Below are positions 44,023 through 53,216 of a stretch of DNA of 64,000 bases, piece after piece. Location: positions 372,001 through 436,000 of the forward strand of contig NZ_FPCD01000001.1 of assembly GCF_900116865.1 (NCBI RefSeq), in the 5' to 3' direction. The position numbers were made by a program, and so were the translations under genes. The notes under the pieces are model-generated. The model worked only from the letters and a program-made list of their open reading frames with translations. It made no database searches and was not told the DNA's origin. Numbering within the stretch: the stretch's first letter is position 1; each line of letters begins with the position of its first letter. This stretch comes from Butyrivibrio sp. M55. Its GTDB lineage: Bacteria > Bacillota > Clostridia > Lachnospirales > Lachnospiraceae.

Positions 44023-45000
44023 TTATGAATTCATTATCTTCTTGAATCTGTTTATTACTTTTTTTACATCCTTGTTGAAATAGCAAACAGCGACACAATA
44101 TATAACCGTAAAAACAGTTATATGCCCCTTTAGATCCAGATCCGCACCGAGTGCCCTATTCTCAAAATCGGGCGTGAACTTAAGCTTGTCATATAAAACA
44201 GGATACAAAATCCCGTAAACAGACATAAGTTCCGCCTCAGTAGCGGGATCCCCCATTCCCAGATACAGTTCAATCCTGCTCTTGTCGGGAAGGATCATTT
44301 TTAAAAGTCGTGCAAGCTTTTCCTTAACAAGACTGTAAGCTCTCTTGAAAATATCATTTTCCAGAGTATTTTTTATCATTCTTATCTTATCACAAACTCT
44401 AGATATTGTATATCGATTTTTTTCAAACACATGTTTTGGCTTTTTTATCAGCTCCAAAGCCGTTTCTGCGACCTTTTTCAGCTTGTCGAAAAATGTATCT
44501 TTATCGTCATCTTCGATATTTTCTTCTGTTATTTCATTATCTTCTTGATAAAATTCCGAAATATTGTTTTCGATATGTTCACTTAAAGATGTATTTTCGT
44601 CATTAAAGCTCTCTTTTTTATTAACGAAATCCTCTTTAAAAATAATCTTCTCTTCATTCTTATTTTCTTTATCTTTGTTTTTCTTCCGTTTTACCTTTTC
44701 CGGCTTTTCTTTTCGCGGAAAAATCTTTATCCCGAATATCCTTATGACAAACTCGGGCCTTTTGGGATACAGGAACTTTCCCGACAGCGCATGCAAAAGC
44801 CAGGAAAAATTCACGGACAAATATGCTTTATCCTTATCAAATCCCTGCCCTTCCTCAAAGATACTCTTTGGATAATTTCCCTTTATTCTGTATCTGACGG
44901 GTACAAAAAGAACCAGAAGAACCAGCAATATAGCTATAAGAAGCAGCGCGAGCAACACGATGCCGACCACTTTCAATACCGATAAAAAAACCGCCAACAT
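44023..45000 (-). CDS. DUF2953 (YtfI-like) membrane protein
   Basis: A 325-residue protein with an N-terminal hydrophobic helix (about 8-33), a conserved first strand region (VRYRIKGNYP, LSVNFSWLLHALSG), a long acidic/lysine-rich low-complexity segment (about 100-180) and a C-terminal LYLGMGDPATEAELMSVYG, the family hallmark. DUF2953 genes regularly lie next to GerW/YtfJ genes, as here (28 bases apart). Biochemical function is unknown. Confidence 0.82.
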   Translation of the reverse strand: MLAVFLSVLKVVGIVLLALLLIAILLVLLVLFVPVRYRIKGNYPKSIFEEGQGFDKDKAYLSVNFSWLLHALSGKFLYPKRPEFVIRIFGIKIFPRKEKPEKVKRKKNKDKENKNEEKIIFKEDFVNKKESFNDENTSLSEHIENNISEFYQEDNEITEENIEDDDKDTFFDKLKKVAETALELIKKPKHVFEKNRYTISRVCDKIRMIKNTLENDIFKRAYSLVKEKLARLLKMILPDKSRIELYLGMGDPATEAELMSVYGILYPVLYDKLKFTPDFENRALGADLDLKGHITVFTVIYCVAVCYFNKDVKKVINRFKKIMNS

Positions 45001-45017
45001 AAACTTCTCCGTTTAAT

Positions 45018-45353
45018 TTATTTTTTGTCCAGATAATCCAAAAGATTCCCGGGCTTCCCCACTTTCTGCGCTTCATCCGAGATTCTTATAACAATATCGA
45101 GCGCCTCCGAATAACCTGATGCGATACCGTAGATGTACGCCGGATGTTTTCTGTAATAGTCCTGAGATAAAAAAGCATTGTGAATGATCTCAAGCTGATC
45201 GATTCCGTTTGTAGCTCTCACAACGCAGAAAATTGTGAGCTGCTTTCTGTTGTGGCACAGACGCCACTTAACTAAATTTCTGTTTTTGATGGTATCATCC
45301 CAATACAGATTCTTATAAAATTTACAGAATCCATTTTTTATCATAAATATCAT
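45018..45353 (-). CDS. small conserved-looking hypothetical protein
   Basis: A 111-residue protein that I do not recognise. It has a basic, aromatic N-terminal half (RKQLTIFCVVRATNGIDQLE) and a helical middle (YIYGIASGYSEALDIVIRI). Codon use and the 17-base spacing to the DUF2953 gene suggest a real gene at the head of that operon. GGGAG lies two bases from ATG 45353 and eleven from ATG 45344, so the start is uncertain. Confidence 0.6.
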   Translation of the reverse strand: MIFMIKNGFCKFYKNLYWDDTIKNRNLVKWRLCHNRKQLTIFCVVRATNGIDQLEIIHNAFLSQDYYRKHPAYIYGIASGYSEALDIVIRISDEAQKVGKPGNLLDYLDKK

Positions 45354-45373
45354 AGCTCCCTAAGATAAATGAA

Positions 45374-45402
45374 TTGACCTTGATAACACGAAAAAGTATA
45401 TT
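45374..45402 (+). promoter_or_regulatory. promoter of the second HD-GYP gene
   Basis: TTGACC (45374-45379), a 17-base spacer and TATATT (45397-45402), about 90 bases before ATG 45493. The leader between them is unusually long for this window, but no convincing riboswitch was recognised. Confidence 0.55.
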
Positions 45403-45492
45403 ATTATTAAGCGCTATAAATCCTTATTATTTTATCATAAGGGCGGCGTTTATGGAATTATGCACAGGAATGTGTGACGGGAGGTCACTAAA

Positions 45493-46560
45493 ATGAAGTA
45501 CGTTGCCAGGATGGAATTAAAACCCGGTATGGTAGCCGCAGAAAATATTTTGAATTATAGGAACGAGATAATTGTTGCCGCAAACACGAAGATAGATGCA
45601 ACGATCATCGAAAGGCTCACCCGGCAGTCCATTATGGCTGTACCGATAAAAGAAGAAGCCGACTTTGCTACAACGCACAATGATAAAGTTCGTATTTCAG
45701 AAGGTTTTAAAAAATTTGAATCAATCTATAATGTTTATTTCCCAGTATTCAAGGGATATATGATGGGTGCGATCACATCTCACCAGCCTATCATCATGCA
45801 GCAGCTCATAGATGTTTACAACTCGGTCATCTCTTCTGTTGCAAGCGGTGAGCAGCTCCTTGAATATCTTTATAATCTGTCACCTGCGGATGATGAGGAT
45901 ATGATCCTTCATCACTGTTTAAAATCAGCTCTTATCGCGGGAGTTTTCGGATCTTTTATAGGTCTTTCCGCCGAAGATCAGCTGCTTTTTATTCAGTGCG
46001 CATTTGTCTATGACATAGGTAAATTCAGTATTCCCACTCAGATTCTGACAAAGCCACAGCGTCTTACAAGGGAAGAATATATGATAATCATCCAGCATAC
46101 CGTTATCGGATATGATTTCCTTAAAAATATGGGTGATTTTAATGAGCATGTTTTGAACGCTGCGATGCAGCATCACGAAAGATGTGACGGAACAGGTTAC
46201 CCTGCGGGTCTTCACAGTGACAGTATCGACAGATTCGCCAAGTACATCGCAATCGTCGATTCATATGTTGCAATGACTTCAAAAAGAAATTACAGAAGAA
46301 AATTAAATGCATTTCAGATCATTGCAAACTACGAAGCGCAAGGTTTCCATAAATTCGACTACGAAGCACTCAACGCGATTCTTTTGCGCATTGCAAATTC
46401 TCAGCTTGGATTTAGCATTAAATTAAATAATGGGAAGAGAGGAACCGTTATCCGTATAAATGAACACGCGCTCTCCCATCCCATAATACTTTTAAATGAA
46501 AACAATGCTCCACTTGATCTTTCGATGGATTACAGATTTGCAATTGAAGAAGTTTACTGA
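45493..46560 (+). CDS. divergent HD-GYP domain protein with altered HD motif
   Basis: A 355-residue protein with the same layout as the product of 28712-29800: an N-terminal beta unit (MELKPGMVAAENIL), a helical linker, the HD-GYP domain and a beta tail. The GYP part is intact (QHHERCDGTGYP), as is DSYVAMTSKRNYR. The metal-binding HD motif reads FVYDIGKF, so His is Tyr. Loss of this ligand would impair a canonical phosphodiesterase; it may bind cyclic-di-GMP as a receptor instead. GGGAGGT precedes ATG 45493. Monocistronic, ending eight bases from the convergent PBP gene. Confidence 0.8.
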   Translation: MKYVARMELKPGMVAAENILNYRNEIIVAANTKIDATIIERLTRQSIMAVPIKEEADFATTHNDKVRISEGFKKFESIYNVYFPVFKGYMMGAITSHQPIIMQQLIDVYNSVISSVASGEQLLEYLYNLSPADDEDMILHHCLKSALIAGVFGSFIGLSAEDQLLFIQCAFVYDIGKFSIPTQILTKPQRLTREEYMIIIQHTVIGYDFLKNMGDFNEHVLNAAMQHHERCDGTGYPAGLHSDSIDRFAKYIAIVDSYVAMTSKRNYRRKLNAFQIIANYEAQGFHKFDYEALNAILLRIANSQLGFSIKLNNGKRGTVIRINEHALSHPIILLNENNAPLDLSMDYRFAIEEVY

Positions 46561-46567
46561 TGAATTA

Positions 46568-48031
46568 TCATCTTAATTTAAAATATGCATCAAAGATCTT
46601 TTTGGCAATCGGTACGGCAAAGCTTCCGCCGCTTCCCGCATCCTCAACGATAACAGTAACACATATCTGAGGATTCTCGGCAGGCGCAAATCCCGTAAAC
46701 CAAGCATGCGAATCAGAACTTGATGAATTAAATTCAGCAGAACCGGTCTTTCCTGCCGCAGTGTAGGAAAGGCCTTTTAATTTGCTCGCAGTTCCTTTCT
46801 CTACAACCTGTGTCATCATCTCTGTAAGGATTTCAGTCTCTTCTTCGCTCATCATTCTCTTAACTTCTTCGCAATCATAAGACTCCAAAACCTTGCCGTC
46901 GGCAGTTCTGACTTCTTTAACAAGATAAGGCTTCATAAGAATCCCTTTGTTGGCAATCGCAGAAGTTATCATATTCATATGCATGGGAGTAACCGTTGTA
47001 GCACCCTGACCGATGGCAAGCTGCATAACATCTCCCTTTGACATTCCGTCTTTATACCTCGCCTTACTTCTTGAATATGTAAGATCAATAGGAAGCTTAT
47101 CATTAAACATAAGACTTTTAAGAACATCATTAAACGTATGCTGATCGATGTAATTTACACCTATATTCGCATACGAAGAATTACATGATTTCGCAAAAGA
47201 CGTATAAAGATCAAGCTTTCCGTGCTTTTCTCCGTGGTAACACGATATCGTGTTATCGCCCTCGGAAACCCTGCCTTTACAGGTAAACTTATAATCATTG
47301 TAATCCTTGGGATGTTCCCTTAAATATGCAAGTGAAGTAACAATCTTAAAAGTGGAACCCGGAGGGTAAAGACCCTGAGTTGCCCTGTTTACTAAAGTTG
47401 CATCTCCTGAATCGTCTTCAAGATAACTCTTCCAATCATCTTGAATATTGTTTGGATCAAAGTCAGGCTTTGATACCATCGCAAGTATCTCACCGGTTCT
47501 TGGATCCGATACGACTATCGCGCCCTTTCTCGGCGAAGGAATTGCATCACTGCAAATTTGCTGAAGCTCAACAGAAAGAGTCGTCGTCACATCGTTTCCG
47601 GGAAATTTCTTCTTTTTGGCATCATATATTGCCTTTTGAGAAAGATCTATCCCCGAATTTATCAGATAATAATTGGAAATAAGCTCAACACCTGCTTTTC
47701 CGTGTGATGAATAACCTACAACATGCGCAAAGTCTTTTCCGTAAGGGTACTCTCTTACTTCCTTGCCGTCCTTGCCCGTCTTGGTGGCCGCAAGAACATC
47801 ACCGTCTCTTGATAAGATCTTGCCTCGTGTATTCTGGGCAGTCAGTATCTTCTGTCTGGTGTTAAAGTTGTTATTCATATATTTCTGTTTATTTACAGTA
47901 GCGGAATACGCGATAAATACAAGCATTGACACAAACAACGCCAAATAGATAAATGAAAGTACAATTATCGATGTCGGTTGTGACGACCTTGTATCTCTAG
48001 TAGTCCTCCTCGTATCTCTCGTTTCTCTCAT
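46568..48031 (-). CDS. class B penicillin-binding protein (transpeptidase)
   Basis: A 487-residue bitopic transpeptidase with an Arg-rich cytoplasmic tail, one helix (about 22-43), a dimerisation part and the penicillin-binding domain: active-site STFK, SCN and KTGSAE. Length and the absence of PASTA repeats match PbpA/SpoVD-lite types that work with SEDS proteins. Its start lies inside the 3' end of the FtsW/RodA gene (35-base overlap), so synthase and transpeptidase are made as a pair. It cross-links peptidoglycan outside the membrane. Confidence 0.92.
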   Translation of the reverse strand: MRETRDTRRTTRDTRSSQPTSIIVLSFIYLALFVSMLVFIAYSATVNKQKYMNNNFNTRQKILTAQNTRGKILSRDGDVLAATKTGKDGKEVREYPYGKDFAHVVGYSSHGKAGVELISNYYLINSGIDLSQKAIYDAKKKKFPGNDVTTTLSVELQQICSDAIPSPRKGAIVVSDPRTGEILAMVSKPDFDPNNIQDDWKSYLEDDSGDATLVNRATQGLYPPGSTFKIVTSLAYLREHPKDYNDYKFTCKGRVSEGDNTISCYHGEKHGKLDLYTSFAKSCNSSYANIGVNYIDQHTFNDVLKSLMFNDKLPIDLTYSRSKARYKDGMSKGDVMQLAIGQGATTVTPMHMNMITSAIANKGILMKPYLVKEVRTADGKVLESYDCEEVKRMMSEEETEILTEMMTQVVEKGTASKLKGLSYTAAGKTGSAEFNSSSSDSHAWFTGFAPAENPQICVTVIVEDAGSGGSFAVPIAKKIFDAYFKLR

Positions 48032-49391
48032 CGTAATAATAATCCCTCTTGTTTCCTCTTGGTCTATCGTGTCTCATGTAGTCTTCCGCTTCCTCGAAAT
48101 TCTTCACAAGACAAATCCCCTCAAATATCATCATCATGATAACCGTAACCATTACGGACGATCCGCCGTAACTTACAAGAGGAAGTGTTACACCCGTAAG
48201 AGGAATGAATCTGGAGCCTCCTCCTATAGTTAAAAACGTCTGGAAAATGTATGACACACCGATTCCGCATGACAAAAGTCTGTAATACTTGTCATGCATC
48301 ATATATCCTTCATACATGATATGCATAAATGTGCTCAGACATATAAGTGTCATTATAACCGCAAATACGATTCCAAATTCCTCCGCGATCGCCGAGAAAA
48401 TGAAATCCTGCTCAACGAAAGGAATCGACTGTGGCGCTCCTCCGTAAAGTCCAAGTCCGAAAGCACCTCCGCTGCTTATTCCGAAAAGCGACTGTGCAAG
48501 CTGGTATCCGGCACTCTCAATATTCCCGAACGGATCGAGCCATGCCTTAACTCTCACCTGTATATGTGAAAAGAGTCCGTAAGCAATAACGCTCGCCGCC
48601 GACCCGAATCCAAGTCCCAGGATAAGATATCCGATATTATTCGTCGCAATATATATAAGTGCAAGAAAAACAATAAAGAACAAAAGCGCACTTCCAAGGT
48701 CTTTTGACAGAACAAGGATAATTACATGTACTCCTGCAACTCCCGCGATCTTTATCAGATCCGTCAGTTCTTTTGCCCTAAATAACGCTCCCGCCAAAAA
48801 GAGCAGATAAATAATCTTCGTAAATTCCGAAGGCTGGAAGGTTATTCCCGCAATCGTGTATGTGATCTTGGATCCGTTTGTTGCGGTTCCGAGAACCAGA
48901 ACTATACCGATCATCGTAACGCCTATTGCCGCAAATACCCATGCGTAGCGCTTTATGACATTTAATCTGAAAATCAGTTCCGGAATAAAAAAGCCTAACA
49001 CTATAGATGTCGAAACAACAACAAACTGCTTTATCGCCTTCTCATAAGAAAGCCTTGTAAGCATGATGATTCCGATCATCAAAAGCATACACATATTATT
49101 GATGACAAGCTTGTTTGCGTCCGGATAAATAATATAAAAAAGCATGATTACCGAAGCAAATATAACTATCTGAAATAGAAAGAATAAAAGATAGGATACT
49201 TTTCCCGTTCTTGCCAATATCTGTATAAAGCAGGTTATCTGAACTCCGAACATACAGCCTATCTGCCTGGTATATATAAGCTTTCTGTCGCTCTCATACG
49301 GCTTTGCAAGCGCGCCGAAGGAATCAGCGGTATAAAAAAGAAGTAAAAGAGCTATCAAATATTTAGCTATCTCTGTAACAAAAAGTTTCAT
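47997..49391 (-). CDS. FtsW/RodA/SpoVE-family (SEDS) peptidoglycan glycosyltransferase
   Basis: A 464-residue polytopic protein with about ten helices. SEDS signatures include FQPSEFTKIIYLL, LSKDLGSALLFF and the late LPLVSYGGSSVM. A charged Arg/Tyr/Glu-rich tail ends the protein. ATG 49391 lies four bases after the U32 stop; longer frames to 49547 run inside that gene. SEDS proteins polymerise glycan strands, and the overlapping class B PBP gene is the expected partner. Elongation versus division cannot be told from sequence. Confidence 0.9.
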   Translation of the reverse strand: MKLFVTEIAKYLIALLLLFYTADSFGALAKPYESDRKLIYTRQIGCMFGVQITCFIQILARTGKVSYLLFFLFQIVIFASVIMLFYIIYPDANKLVINNMCMLLMIGIIMLTRLSYEKAIKQFVVVSTSIVLGFFIPELIFRLNVIKRYAWVFAAIGVTMIGIVLVLGTATNGSKITYTIAGITFQPSEFTKIIYLLFLAGALFRAKELTDLIKIAGVAGVHVIILVLSKDLGSALLFFIVFLALIYIATNNIGYLILGLGFGSAASVIAYGLFSHIQVRVKAWLDPFGNIESAGYQLAQSLFGISSGGAFGLGLYGGAPQSIPFVEQDFIFSAIAEEFGIVFAVIMTLICLSTFMHIMYEGYMMHDKYYRLLSCGIGVSYIFQTFLTIGGGSRFIPLTGVTLPLVSYGGSSVMVTVIMMMIFEGICLVKNFEEAEDYMRHDRPRGNKRDYYYDERNERYEEDY

Positions 49392-49395
49392 TAAA

Positions 49396-51678
49396 TCATT
49401 CCACTCCGCGTTTATAGTGACCCGTGGTGTAGTTCTTTTTTTCAAAAGTTTTATCATTGATAAAACTTTCAAGAAAATCCCTCGTATCATTTCCGGATTC
49501 AATCGTAAAGTCAATCCTGTAATGATCGAAGATGCCCATATCGTCAATAGTCTTCATTTTGCCCAAAAGAACTGTCGGATCTGTATTCCATACGACATTG
49601 TAGCAGTTCCTGCAATCAGTCGTAACTGTCATGTCATTTCCCATCCTGTCGATCATATGCATTTTCTCGCTATGAACGCTTCCGGTCTTGCCGCTGCATC
49701 TGTCTGTAGTCTTCTTTACACAGCCGGCACTTATCATCATGGGAACATGTCCGTAGATATTATACGTAACAGGAACATCGCAAAACGACTTAACCGCTAC
49801 TGTAACATCTTTTGCCTCATGAATAGTAAGTTCGTATGGAACAGAAATCTCATCAACACTGAAATCTCCCTTCGTACACTCAGAAAGAAGCTTATAACTC
49901 TCAGCATTCCATACATAAACTCCGTAATCACAGATTACTTTCCCAAGATAATTATTATCTCTCAAATATCCCAATTGCTCAAGGTTTCTTACAAGCAAGC
50001 CGCACAGATTACCTGCTTTGCAGACATTTATAAGCGTTATAATATCAAGCGTTCCGTCAATCTTCTCTTCTCTTGTGACATAAGGAAGAGCGGCGATCAC
50101 CTCTGTGCCTGCATCTGCGGCGGTCTTTAAATCTTTTAAAACGCTGTCTTTTTCTTCCCCGAGAAGAAGTTTTGAATCAACATAAATTCTTTCGATTTTC
50201 TTTTTGTGCGAATCTCCTTCAAGATATCCAAGAGTGGCGCCAAGCTGCTCTTTACTGCTGATAAGCACATGTATATCCGCTTTTCTCTTTTGTATCTTCA
50301 GATGATTATCTGACGATTCAGCACTGCCGGTATTTTTATCTGCACTGCGATCATATGCTTTTTCCTTGGCATCACCCGAATCAAGGAGCATCTCAAGCAT
50401 CTTATCGCAAAGACTGCGTCTGTACTCATTAAGCTCGCTCACAGGGATAAAGATTCCGCATCCTGCCCCGTTGTCATCTATGGAAACAACAACATCATCC
50501 GCTTCAAAAGGCGTATTTCCGAGCTTTCTAAGCTGCTTTTCAATATTCTGCGCATCCATCGGTCTGTTAGAAGCCGTCTGAACTTCTTTTCCCGTAATCT
50601 CACAGACAACTCCGCTGTTATCCTTAAGAAGCATTGTAAGCTTTGCAGTGCTTCCCGCGGTAAGGTCGCAGTAAATATCACACTTTATTTTCTTCTCGTA
50701 GCCGAGGTATTTTTCTTTTATCATTTTGGAAACTTCTTCAGAAGTTCCGTTATACGCGGGCGAAGAAACAGTTACCATCTCTCTTCCGTTATGCCTGTGA
50801 TAATATCCGTCGCTTATACCCGTTCTGAGATAAAGAGCCTTCAAAATATCCATATCCTCTTTGGATACCCTGTGTTCCTTATCGGGCTCTTTGTAGTACA
50901 AGTCTATATATTTTCTGTAAAGCGAAGTTACGCCTGCCGCATACTCAGGCTTTTTCATACGTCCTTCTATCTTAAAAGAATCGATTCCGGCGCCAATGAG
51001 TTCCGGGATCAGATCAATCGTGCACATGTCCTTAAGGCTGATAGGATACTCCTCTTTGCCGTTTGATCCGGCAGTCTTATAGGGAAGTCTGCACGGCTGG
51101 GCGCAACGGCCTCTGTTACCGCTTCTCGTTCCTACCATACTGCTGAAAAGGCAAGCCCCCGAATAGCAATAGCACATCGCTCCGTGAATAAATGCTTCAA
51201 CTTCAATATTAGCCTTCTCACGGATTGCCTTCATTTCAGAAAGGCTAAGTTCTCTTGCGGGAACAACTCTGCAGCATCCAAGCTCTTTTAGAAGCTTTGC
51301 TCCGTAAACTCCCGTAACGGTCTGCTGCGTGCTTGCATGAACCTCCACATTTGGAAATTCATCGCGCAAAAACTTCATTACACCAAGATCCTGCACGATA
51401 ACACCGTCAAGATTCTTTTCGGCATAAGGAAGCATAAAATCATACATTTCAGAAAACTCTCGCTCTTTAACGAGAGTATTGACTGTCATATAAATTTTTT
51501 TGTGGTGTAAATGGGCATAAGAAATAGCATCCAGAACCTGGGCCTCATCAAAATTGTCCGCATACGCCCTTGCTCCGAATTTAGAGCCACCAAGATAAAC
51601 GGCATCGGCACCTGCATTGAAGGCACCAACCATTGTTTCATAGCCCCCGGCGGGAGCCAAAAGTTCGACTTTTTTCAT
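49396..51678 (-). CDS. U32 family peptidase with DUF3656-type region (RlhA-like)
   Basis: A 760-residue protein beginning KKVELLAPAGG, with the U32 signature EAFIHGAMCYCYSGACLFSS and the RMKKPEYAAGVTSLYRKYI block. Residues about 370-440 fit DUF3656 (NRPMDAQNIEKQLRKLG, GIFIPVSELNEYRRSL), so it resembles RlhA, which with iron-sulfur chemistry is needed for hydroxylation of a 23S rRNA cytidine; proteolysis is unproven. The start is ambiguous between ATG 51678 and 51684; neither has a clear ribosome binding site, and a terminator-like hairpin ends only a few bases upstream. Confidence 0.85.
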   Translation of the reverse strand: MKKVELLAPAGGYETMVGAFNAGADAVYLGGSKFGARAYADNFDEAQVLDAISYAHLHHKKIYMTVNTLVKEREFSEMYDFMLPYAEKNLDGVIVQDLGVMKFLRDEFPNVEVHASTQQTVTGVYGAKLLKELGCCRVVPARELSLSEMKAIREKANIEVEAFIHGAMCYCYSGACLFSSMVGTRSGNRGRCAQPCRLPYKTAGSNGKEEYPISLKDMCTIDLIPELIGAGIDSFKIEGRMKKPEYAAGVTSLYRKYIDLYYKEPDKEHRVSKEDMDILKALYLRTGISDGYYHRHNGREMVTVSSPAYNGTSEEVSKMIKEKYLGYEKKIKCDIYCDLTAGSTAKLTMLLKDNSGVVCEITGKEVQTASNRPMDAQNIEKQLRKLGNTPFEADDVVVSIDDNGAGCGIFIPVSELNEYRRSLCDKMLEMLLDSGDAKEKAYDRSADKNTGSAESSDNHLKIQKRKADIHVLISSKEQLGATLGYLEGDSHKKKIERIYVDSKLLLGEEKDSVLKDLKTAADAGTEVIAALPYVTREEKIDGTLDIITLINVCKAGNLCGLLVRNLEQLGYLRDNNYLGKVICDYGVYVWNAESYKLLSECTKGDFSVDEISVPYELTIHEAKDVTVAVKSFCDVPVTYNIYGHVPMMISAGCVKKTTDRCSGKTGSVHSEKMHMIDRMGNDMTVTTDCRNCYNVVWNTDPTVLLGKMKTIDDMGIFDHYRIDFTIESGNDTRDFLESFINDKTFEKKNYTTGHYKRGVE

Positions 51679-51685
51679 ATTCATA

Positions 51686-51711
51686 TAAAAGGCTGTCCCT
51701 AAAGACAGCCC
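51686..51711 (-). terminator. terminator or attenuator between zapA and the U32 gene
   Basis: On the minus strand GGCTGTC (51704-51710) and GACAGCC (51691-51697) form a 7-bp GC-rich stem with a six-base loop, followed by TTTTAT. It starts about ten bases after the zapA stop and ends within about 10 bases of the U32 start codon. Confidence 0.7.
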
Positions 51712-51718
51712 CATTAAA

Positions 51719-52126
51719 TCACCTTTTATTACCTTTAACCTGTGTTTCTAACTGAATTATCTTTTTGGAAGAATCATCGAGTTTACTCTGAAGACTCTTG
51801 CTGTTCTTCTCGGTATTCTCAAGCTTTATCTGCGTGGCGATAAGCTCATGCTTAAGATCGTAGAGCTCTTTTTCCTTCTCGGTAAGCTGCTCTTCCATAA
51901 GTTCTATCTGCTTCTTCAACTTGAAATAGTCATCCGCAATATTAAGCTGTAACAAAACATTCTGCGTATCTACCGGCTGTCTCTTAAAGCTGTCTAACTT
52001 GTTATATTCCGCAATCTTATTGTTAATGTACGAAGCTACTTTCTGAAGATACTCCTCGCCTTCGTAGCCGCTTAAGGTGAATACTTTTCCCCCGATAATT
52101 ACTTCAGTATCCGTTTTAGAAGCCAT
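51719..52126 (-). CDS. zapA: cell division protein ZapA
   Basis: A 135-residue ZapA: an N-terminal beta domain (EVIIGGKVFTLSGYEGEEYL), the conserved helix VASYINNKIAEYNK, and a long coiled coil to the C-terminus. ZapA bundles FtsZ filaments at mid-cell. ATG 52126 has GGGAGA upstream, while the longer frame from 52228 lacks one. The coiled coil is longer than in Bacillus ZapA (85 aa). It lies downstream of ruvBA and ends at a strong hairpin. Confidence 0.85.
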   Translation of the reverse strand: MASKTDTEVIIGGKVFTLSGYEGEEYLQKVASYINNKIAEYNKLDSFKRQPVDTQNVLLQLNIADDYFKLKKQIELMEEQLTEKEKELYDLKHELIATQIKLENTEKNSKSLQSKLDDSSKKIIQLETQVKGNKR

Positions 52127-52178
52127 AGTTTTCTCCCTGCATAAAAAATCAACCAATAAGCAAATTTGTACTTTTAAA

Positions 52179-53210
52179 TTATATATCGGTATCGACGGGG
52201 TTTTCAAGTCCCAAATGAGCATACGCAATATCAGTAACCACGCGCCCTCTGGGAGTTCTGTTTATGAAACCGTTCTTAATAAGATAAGGTTCGTAAACAT
52301 CCTCGATGGTTCCCGGATCCTCTCCTATCGCAGCCGCCAAAGTATCGAGTCCGACAGGCTTTCCGGCAAATTTGTTTATCATGGTAAAAAGAAGATTTCT
52401 GTCCGTATGGTCAAGTCCCATCTTATCAACATCCATCAGATCAAGAGCTGTCATTGCAACTTCGCCCGTGACTTTTCCGTCAAACTTAACCTGTGCAAAA
52501 TCCCTGACGCGCTTAAGTATCCTGTTTGCAAGTCTAGGCGTTCCTCTACTTCGCCTTGCCATCTCAACCGCGCCACCCTTGTCTACCTCGACATCAAGGA
52601 GCTTTGCAGACTGTAAAATGATACTGCAAAGTTCGTCAATATCATAAAACTCCATTCTGTGGATCATTCCAAATCTGTCTCTTAAAGGTGCTGAGAGCAT
52701 TCCTGCTCTGGTTGTTGCTCCTATAAGCGTAAAATGAGGAAGATCCAGTCTTATAGATCTTGCAGTAGGCCCTTTTCCTATCATGATATCAATAGCATAG
52801 TCCTCCATAGCAGGGTAAAGAACTTCCTCAACCTGCCTGTTGAGACGATGTATTTCATCCACAAAAAGGATATCGCCTTCCTGAAGATTATTTAATATAG
52901 CCGCCATATCACCGGGCTTTTCGATAGCCGGTCCGCTTGTGATCTTGATATGTACGCCCATCTCATTTGCAATGATCCCTGCAAGAGTGGTCTTACCAAG
53001 TCCGGGCGGTCCGTAAAAAAGAAGGTGATCGAGACAATCTCCTCTTTTCTTCGCAGCCTCAATATATATCTTAAGGCTCTCCTTGATCTTCTTCTGTCCG
53101 ATATACGAATCAAGGTTTTGAGGACGAAGAGATCCTTCGATCTTTATGTCTTCCCGATTTGCTTCCGGCGCCATTCCTCTGGCATTTGTAACAATCTTTT
53201 TCTTTTCCAT
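52179..53210 (-). CDS. ruvB: Holliday junction helicase motor RuvB
   Basis: A 343-residue AAA+ helicase with Walker [10 protein letters not shown], Walker [10 protein letters not shown], sensor GATTRAG and the C-terminal winged helix ending near [16 protein letters not shown]. It drives branch migration with RuvA, encoded six bases upstream. Length is standard. The ruvC gene is absent, as is usual in Firmicutes. Confidence 0.97.
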   Translation of the reverse strand: MEKKKIVTNARGMAPEANREDIKIEGSLRPQNLDSYIGQKKIKESLKIYIEAAKKRGDCLDHLLFYGPPGLGKTTLAGIIANEMGVHIKITSGPAIEKPGDMAAILNNLQEGDILFVDEIHRLNRQVEEVLYPAMEDYAIDIMIGKGPTARSIRLDLPHFTLIGATTRAGMLSAPLRDRFGMIHRMEFYDIDELCSIILQSAKLLDVEVDKGGAVEMARRSRGTPRLANRILKRVRDFAQVKFDGKVTGEVAMTALDLMDVDKMGLDHTDRNLLFTMINKFAGKPVGLDTLAAAIGEDPGTIEDVYEPYLIKNGFINRTPRGRVVTDIAYAHLGLENPVDTDI

Positions 53211-53216
53211 GGCTGT

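Noticed and set aside
45403..45492. Riboswitch (for example cyclic-di-GMP type) in the leader of the second HD-GYP gene
   Set aside because: The 90-base leader shows no GEMM-like conserved core or a convincing set of paired stems by eye.
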